DNA of 64,000 nucleotides, from assembly GCA_030141605.1 (NCBI GenBank), contig JAQGDQ010000048.1:806001-870000 (forward strand), given 5' to 3'. The notes under the pieces were generated by a model. It was not told the origin of the DNA, did not search any database, and worked only from the letters and a program-made list of their open reading frames with translations. Both the position numbers and the translations under genes were made by a program. Origin of the DNA: Tubiluchus corallicola (Eukaryota; Priapulida; Priapulimorpha; Priapulimorphida; Tubiluchidae). Below are positions 56,302 through 64,000 of the stretch, piece after piece (the first letter of the stretch is position 1; each line of letters begins with the position of its first letter).

Positions 56302-58026
56302 CTATGTAGAAAAGAAAAGACAGGCTTACTAATCATGATTTTAACACGCACTTTAACACCTTGCCTTACAATACAATTAGTCCTACACGAGGAAGTTTAA
56401 TTAACACAAAGGCGACTTTTGTTATTTTAATGAATAATCCCATAATACATATGTCTGGCCCTATATTAGCCAAGGGCCAAAATAAATACTATAGCCAGAG
56501 GCTATCACAACCAACCACACAAGCTAAAAATACAGATAAACTAATTAAAAACAAACAATTCTGGTACAAGGCCTACGCTACTACCTTTAGCATTATAGAA
56601 CAAATTTTGTCTACAAGTAAAGAAAAGCAAAACACAATTATATTTCATATTTATTTATTAGTGCCAATAACACATACAATACAATAAAAAAACAATTTCA
56701 ATTTTGAAATATAGTGACACTGCAGACAAACAAAACAATTACTGACAAAACAAATATTATAAAATCTTCCTGTTGGTTATTTTAGTTATTAGTTATTTAG
56801 CTATAAAACATACAATAAAAAAATAAAAGAGTTATAAGCCTACACTAATGTTTAAAAGGTAAAAAGGAAACATTCCTACGTCAACGTCAGGGGCATTTTC
56901 AAGATTATTTACTTTAACACATGCATGTAGTTTTTATCAGTTCATGTTTTAAGCAAATTTTTGTATGATTTTGAACTGACTGCCGAATTGGGCCATACTT
57001 GACAGCATCAAATTTAACTGTAAAAGACATGAATAAAGAGGGAGATAAAGTAAAAGAAAACAGAATGCTAATCTTTTGATCTGATCTACACCTACACTGA
57101 CGTCTCTTGTGGCACAGTCCAGTATGGTTTGGACTAGACTATTCAGATCTGAACTGGACTAAATCGGGAAATTCAGATTAGAGACTAAGACAAGGGAAGA
57201 TTAGATTAATGAATTAGTTGTTAAACACAACATACTAAAAATCGCTATAGTATGTAATTAGCCACTTTGACAGCAACACGATGGGAGTGCCATCATACCA
57301 TGGAACAGCTAATGATGAGGAACAAATAAAATCAGCGATTGGAAGACAAACTGCTAAATTATTAGCACTACGCCATTTGTATTCCAAAATCTGCAGTAAT
57401 ATCTCTGTTTTATAGCTCTAATCAGCTCATCTCAGGCTGTAAAGTCCACAGTAAATGCCCAAGACGCTGATGGCTTTCTAGATAATTCTGCGGTCATTTG
57501 AAAGGTGGATCTTGGAAACGTCAGAATCATTCCCATTCTACGACGTAGAATTTGTACATTAAATAAGCCTACTTGCAGGTTTTTGAAATATTGTTTCTTT
57601 GTAAACTGAGTTAATAAGTTTAATAAAGTAAGACTTAGCAGAGCTAATGATCACGTGTTCACTAGGCAATAATCTAAAATCCTTGCGTTAAATAATTTAA
57701 AATATTTAATCAAAGTAGCGTACATGTATATGGAAACGCTTATCTGACGAATTTTTTTCAAGTTTCGCTTCTACGTAGTACGATGTTATTACACATTATA
57801 AATACATGTTAAAATAAACAAATGGCTGCCAAGAGCAATTTTCCATGTGCCACTGATTTAATAATATTAAACGTATTATTTACTTTTTTATTCATTTGTT
57901 TATTACTAGTTAACTATCCGATGTTGTTTAAACTAAAAAATATTTGATGCAGAGATTTCAGAAGGTGTTCTTCTAGCGCTTTCTTTAACTTGTCTGTCAT
58001 GACCCTTACTTCGGTGGTGCTGATGT

Positions 58027-58276
58027 TAGCTCCCCTTTGTTCTTTTGTTTCTCACTGCCACTCTTCAGTCTCACTGTCTCCTTCTCTTTCTTCTTCTTCT
58101 CTCTTTCTTTTCCTTCTCGCTCTGTCACTTTCGCCTCTTTTCCGTTTCCTCTCGCGGCCTCTCTTTCTTTCACTGATATTTTCTCCCTCGCTTCTTTTTC
58201 TTTTCCTCTTTTCTCTATACCTCTCAAATCCTTGCTCTTTTTTTCCTTTTTCCCTTCTTCTCTACTTTCCTACTTT
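58027..58276. repeat. Polypyrimidine tract, about 250 bp
   Basis: The plus strand is very largely C and T (TCTTT, CTTTTC, CCTCT words) for about 250 bp with few purines. The F/S/L-rich frames on the plus strand and K/E-rich frame on the minus strand result from this. It could form triplex DNA or affect transcription, which I infer from composition only. Confidence 0.85.
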
Positions 58277-61119
58277 TGACATTTGCTCTTTGAATTAATC
58301 ACTCTAGCAGCACGTTTGCAAAACGATTTTTGTGAAAAAACTTAGTTGTCAGTTGTAACTGGTTAGGTGCAGCAGTTACGACTTTTGACCTTGACTTTGC
58401 ATTACCTGTTGAAGATCTCTGTTTCCTTTGTAATAATAAGTTACTCAAGTTGCAATTGAGTGGGTTAGGTACAGCGTTTACGGCGGAGAAAATATGCGAA
58501 ACAGACGTATCCAGGAGATTCCAAGTTTTTAAAATCTTTATTCAAAAATTCTTAATAAAACTGCCATTATAAAACTATATATTTGAAAAAGCAACCACTT
58601 TTTTACGCATTAAATAATATATAGTCATACAACATCGAACAAGACTTTAAATAAATAGTTTAATTTTGTAAAAATTATACTGAAGTTTATCCTTATAAGT
58701 GTTTAATTTATACTGGCGTATGTGTAAAGTTAAGCGACACTCTTAGCTTTTTCCTTTCCCCAAGCTATATCCCTCGCTTCTAGCTCATAAGCTAACTCTT
58801 TAAATGCATTAAAGCGCACTCCCGCATTACCCATACTTAACCAGCACAGTAACAATGGCAGCCTTTGATATGCGCGTATTATTTCACAATTTACTCACAT
58901 ACGAGCAAAAACTCCCGAGCGCTAGCCTGTCGTTTGTTAATACAACAGATATGAAGATAGACGAGCCTAACCATTCCCGCGAGTCTACCTAGATAGTCAG
59001 TCTAAATAGTAGCAAAATGCTATATTCGACAACAAATGAAAATAAATGACCCAGGTCTGCTCAGCCAGCTGATTCACAATTTGACCTAAGATTTCCTCGG
59101 AGAGTTGCATCATCATATATTGCAACTGATGCAGCAACCTTATACTTTTCAAAGGCGGATCAGCGCGCGGGTGGCGCTGCTATCGCTCGAGAAAAATCTA
59201 TTCACTGATTCGGAAAATATGACATCATTAAGCTCCCAAGTTTTTTTAGTTAAGAATTTGAAGTCGCTATCTAAACCTTGGTGAAAAAGGTTCCAAGGTT
59301 GACATTTCGTTGCCTAGATCCTACTTTAAGCGTCTCACAGATGCTCGTTGGAAAAAAATCAGCTGCACAAAGTCGACCGATTACGCAAGTTACTCAGTGG
59401 ATGTTTGTCCCGCAAAAAAGCATAATAGGATAAAAATGGATCCCGCCGGACGAGCACAGCACTCTGGGTAATGTATTTAGGAAATAACATCAATGCCGTA
59501 TAATTAATGTATTGGACATGATGTCCCCAAACATAGATTTGCCGAGCAATTATGGCGAAGCGTGTGTGGTTTTAACAAAACAAGCAGTCTGTTTCTATAC
59601 TTCTTACTAAACTAGGGTCTCAAAAGACAAATACTAGTATTATGACGGAGATCACAAATCAAGGCCATAAGCATTGACTCAGCCATGCATTCGAGTTGCT
59701 GTGTATTTAACGGACATGAAAAGGTGTCTGGGCGAGGAGTGCATTTTCACAAGAACAAAAACATCATCATAACATTTTGCTGAAAACGCAAGAAATCTTG
59801 CGTAGAAGACACGTGACTTCCGACTTAAAAAACACAAGAGCGAACAGTCGCAAAAGTAAACAGCGCTTGCGATAAGATAGACATTAATTGATGTGAAAAG
59901 GATCTTAATGTCGCTACAAGTAGACAAATGAACAGGAGGAGATAAATGAATTTCTCATCTAACATCATCCAAAGTCAACCAGGATTGCGAGAATGAGCGG
60001 TGCGTCGCGTGTCAGATTCTGTTACGTTTATCACCGCAAGACAAACTGAGTAGACAGCTTTTCCGCATGATACAACCCCCCCCCCCCGAAAATTAGGCTG
60101 AAAATTTGGATAAGACGTTTACATGAATGTTATTTTAAATAAATGACACGTGGAGACCATGGTGGCCATCTGTAACGTCCTTTGTGATTTTAATTTTTTA
60201 CTATACGATATATTAGTAGGAAATCTAGTGACAAAAATGGCACATTATTATTATTATTATTATAATCAGAATTCTGATATTATAATATATACCTTCAGAT
60301 TATAATGCAATATGTACAGATGCAGCTCTCAATTTGTAGGAAAAGATAGCTAGCGATTACATACAAATGGCAGTTATAGACATACATTAATTAAATTTAC
60401 AATGTCAATTAAAAGGTAATATATACAGTATAAGACGATCTACAATAAAGTTAGCCTATTTATACGACGAGTTATGGAACAGTCATGTGCTTATAAAACA
60501 TACACACAACATGCCACATTCAAAATAACATTATTTAAATAGGTATAATAATTATTAATTCATACAAATAGCTAATGTACTCATTTTTATGAAAATTAAT
60601 GTGTTATATTTTACATTAGCCTAATTGGAAATTCATTTTTTACTAAATTGATAAATGGTTTAAAAATGGCATACGTAAAAGCCTGCACAGACAATTCTTA
60701 ACACGGCTACTTTCTCCTGTTTAATTTGGAAAACGCGTTTTTAACGCGTTTTTGCTCTGGATCTTCCATATAAGTACAATTGTTCATTACAAATTAATTT
60801 CATTGCACTTCTCTACACTGAATTCAAATTTTGGCGATCTCTAAGGTTTCATTTTGAGAATGTATTCTAGTTATCACGAAACTATTCTGACTAAATGCCG
60901 CCAGGAATCCAAATCTCCAATGCCTTATACAGATAACCACCTGACCCCATGGAGCAAGACTGGTTCAGTCCAACGTTAACTAGCTCTGTAGCTGATTGAG
61001 TTTATTTTCTCTGGAAAGCGGAAAAATAAACGCCAAGAGGCAGTTTATATATGCTGGATATGTGTCCATGTTTATGAGCTATTAAACTGGGCTCGAGTTG
61101 CTGAGAAATGTGAGTTTAG

Positions 61120-61207
61120 ATGCGCTTGGTTGCTATCAGCTGCGTTTCTTCTCTTACTATGAAATGCGCTTGGCTGGATTCAGCTGTGTCCACCCACACT
61201 CCTGCTA
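61120..61207. repeat. Imperfect 44-bp tandem duplication
   Basis: ATGCGCTTGGTTGCTATCAG at 61120 recurs as ATGCGCTTGGCTGGATTCAG at 61164, and both units continue with CTG...CT...CTATGAA. The two units differ at several positions and by small indels. It is non-coding and lies in the copy 2 intron. Confidence 0.6.
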
Positions 61208-64000
61208 TGAAGGCAACCTACCATCATCAAAGGCGAAATTTGCTACTGCCTTTTATGTGATTTTTTTGCCATGAAAAAAGCTAAGCTAATCTTTTGGCAG
61301 CTTCATGCACATAACCCAGAATCATTTCTCATTGTATTTAATTCTGTGCTTATTAGTCGGTTTGCGTAAAATTCGTTGATTTATGCAATATTTTTTTTTA
61401 ATTCGCTTGAGTTCGGACCTCTGCTAGCGGGTGTACTGTGCAACACCCTTACAGAAGAATCATCAATGTGTATGTATGGGGAGAGACAAAAGAATCTAGC
61501 GAATTATCAAGTATAAATAATCCTTTGAGAGGAATAATGAATAAGCAAGCACACTTTTAGCCACGTTTGTGGATATACTTCTCTCAATAATATTTGTTAT
61601 CAACTTCGTACAGTTCAATTTAGCAATATAATCCACCAAATAGTATGCAGGTTATCATACTTTTTTATTATTAATATCATTTATTTTCGAACACACATGT
61701 ACAGTTAAGTTACATAAGTGGTTCAATTAAAAAAATTAAATTATATTTTAGCTCAGATGTTTAATAAACACTTGCTACAACAATCCGTATTACTGTCATC
61801 ACCACTTCAGCTGATTTTCTATGCTTACAGCAATTGAATATTATTACGATGAATTGTTAGCTAAAATATGCATCCATTTACTCTGGCAACTTTTCTGGCA
61901 AAAAGCCAAAATTTGCAAGACTTTCGCCAAATTTATAGAAGCAAGACACTCTTTTAAACCTTAGCTCATTTTCAACTATTGGTAAAATGGATATTTCAAA
62001 AACTCTAATTATTGATAATGTTTACTAATATGTAAACGCAGTCGTAACGCAGTTATTAATGAGTGGTGATGAGTATAAATTGACTAAACAGCGTCTATCT
62101 TTTATATTACGTGTCTTACTGATGTTTGCGAAAGCAAAGCAATACGGTAGCACGGAAACAGAAAAACTCGGCAAATAGTAACTTCACAAGTTCAAATTTT
62201 AAAGACATTGCTGCGCACGATATGACTGTTTGTGCAATATCACTACTGATAAGTTTTGCTGATTTCATGATTGGGCTGTGTATGTCACCGTATTCGGGAA
62301 ACGGGCGCCGCTGCCCACCTTGGCTGCCACCGGGTAAAATTGAAAAGTAACGAAATCAAAATTCCATGAGCCTAATTCTAAAATGCATATTATTCTTAAA
62401 GAACAACATTTGCATCTATTTAAGATATTGCAAACCATAGGGAACTTTGAGTTATGGTCTGAAATATCCCTTAAAGTCCAACCATCTTCTCGCACGTGCA
62501 AGCATACAAACCATCCGTAAAATCACCATAGTACAAACACATTCTGAAGACGTCCAGACCATTTCGCTAATTTATTCATCCTGGCCATTTCCTGAACTAA
62601 TTCAGCCAACTGAAAGCCATCCCTAATCATTTACCAAAGGCTCTGCTTATTTACTGCCTGCCCATGACAGATAAATCTTGCTAAAGACATGGAGGGAACA
62701 CCTTAAATGGGCAAGAAAATGTTCCTAGGTTGTTAGTGTCGGGCATAAATCACGTAAATCCGCGAAAATGTCCAGTGATGGGTTTTCAAGACTTGATTAC
62801 TAGCACTGGTATTGAATACTAATCGATATTGAAACTGTGCGCAATGTATCACTAGAGCTAGACAATGAAGGAAGAAAATGTCTTCTTCGTGATGCGATTG
62901 ACATAATAATCTGTTGGAAAGACACGCAAGTTGGATTTCTGAGGCATTCACAAAAAATAGGAATATGTGTAGTATCAAAGTTTGAGCCTATTCGTTTTTT
63001 TTTTTGAAAACGTTCAAAGGAGATTAAGACAGAGTAAATACCAAAACATACATAAAAACACCGTCAGAATAAAAACACTACACGAAATTTGAAAATGTCT
63101 TTAAAGTTTCCACGTGAAATCACAACACAATATTTAATGGTGTTGACGCTGAACACTTTTGATAATTTTATATATTTTACCTACAAGCAAAAAAAAGAAA
63201 GTTTCAACATACAGTTTAAAATTTAATTGAAATATTTTAAATCTAATTTTATATCTCCATAGGTATGTGGAGATATCCACATATATATCCATGTTTTTTA
63301 ATCTGATTTTAATTTTAAATTAATTACTTAATTTCGCAATCAGTAATTGTAAATACTGATGTGCATCACTGGTTGTTGATAATACGCTGATATAATCTGT
63401 AGCTTCTCTTATTTTACTTTAACTTTTGTACAGCAATCCCAGGCTTTTTATTAATTGTTATGATGCTACTTGAATCGATGAATGTCATACAAAATTTTCT
63501 CTGAGCTTGACTGCTTTTATTTGATTAGAAGAGTGAATAGCATATTAGTTTTTTAATCTGTCTTGTACATTATATACGCATGTAACTATATGTACATTAT
63601 TCATCTAATTGCATGTTACACTGACAATCTTCATTTGCAGATCACTAGTACTTTCATGTAACTTGCGATCACTTTGGTGTAGTGACATCTCATATCCACC
63701 CAACCCCCTCTCCTCCCATTCTGTTACTCTGTGTGCTAATGACAAGCCGTGGAATGCTACATGATGTATACGTTATGTGACAACTACAAATTATTCAGTT
63801 CTGGCAGTTATTAGAAAACTGGAAGACATTCCGCAATTTTTACTCTCGGCAAATAGCTCATTATACAAACCTGGAGAGAGAGAGAGAATTTACATTTCTG
63901 GAAGCAGCTACCAGATGTGAGAGACCTGTCAGGATAAATGGGAAAGTAGACAATTGATGTTAACTATTTTGCTGAGCCTACACATTGAAAATTATTGCAA

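Larger units (their letters stand above)
56302..64000 (-). other. Intron of Meis copy 2 running off the right edge
   Basis: I searched by eye on the minus strand for the homeodomain exon encoding H-P-Y-P and L-Q-V-N-N-W and did not find it, so this intron is at least 7.7 kb. It holds a pyrimidine-rich tract (58027-58276), a C12 run near 60076, a 44-bp tandem duplication (61120-61207) and a GC-richer block near 62560-62720 with a CATGACAGATAAA word (Meis-type). The remainder is AT-rich without recognised genes. Confidence 0.65.

Noticed and set aside
56302-64000. Remaining homeodomain exons of Meis copy 2
   Set aside because: Scanned on the minus strand for the H-P-Y-P/Q-V-N-N-W and K-R-G-I-F-P-K coding patterns and found nothing. 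They are presumed to lie beyond the right edge.

Overview
This is a window of animal nuclear DNA, not prokaryotic. It is AT-rich, with short phase-compatible exons bounded by GT/AG sites, introns of about 0.3-10 kb, microsatellites and decayed retrotransposons. The only genes I can support are two copies of a TALE-class homeobox gene of the Meis/homothorax family. They point toward each other (tail to tail), with about 8.7 kb between stop codons. The C-terminal tail, rich in His and Met and ending V-M-D-I-H-A-T, resembles invertebrate Meis and not arthropod Homothorax or a typical vertebrate MEIS. I therefore infer a non-arthropod, non-vertebrate invertebrate, possibly a lophotrochozoan. The sequence alone does not fix the phylum.

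Layout: 1-4813 is intron or upstream sequence of Meis copy 1. Copy 1 (+ strand) has six visible exons: 4814-4964 (Ser/Pro-rich linker), 15122-15273 (acidic linker plus homeodomain helix 1), 21990-22066 (TALE loop and helix 2 into helix 3), 28466-28524 (rest of helix 3), 38634-38717, and 39420-39664 (tail and stop). A 3' UTR follows, possibly to about 40730. The region 40.7-48 kb is intergenic and holds an inverted, degenerate 'GTCCAAAT' repeat at about 44.9-45.3 kb. Copy 2 (- strand) has its last three coding exons here, in transcript order 56301-56243, 48973-48884 and 48589-48354. I could not find its earlier homeodomain exons, so it should continue past the right edge.

The visible copy 1 exons join in phase to 255 residues. 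They cover the linker, the complete TALE homeodomain and the C-terminal tail. The N-terminal MEIS/PBC-interaction domain is missing and should lie to the left. Exons shared by the two copies have identical boundaries and phases. The third homeodomain exon differs only at synonymous sites, and the last 153 bp of coding sequence are about 95% identical, while the intervening exon and the first part of the tail exon are clearly diverged.

Introns and intergenic DNA hold a non-LTR retrotransposon reverse-transcriptase relic (about 29.26-30.0 kb), the 3' end of another such element (about 34.67-35.28 kb), an inverted pair of tRNA-Thr-like SINEs (about 49.63-49.94 kb), compound microsatellites, hairpin-forming inverted repeats, and a few blocks that look like developmental enhancers by motif content only. 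I see no tRNA gene that looks intact, no rRNA, no CRISPR array and no other convincing protein-coding gene.
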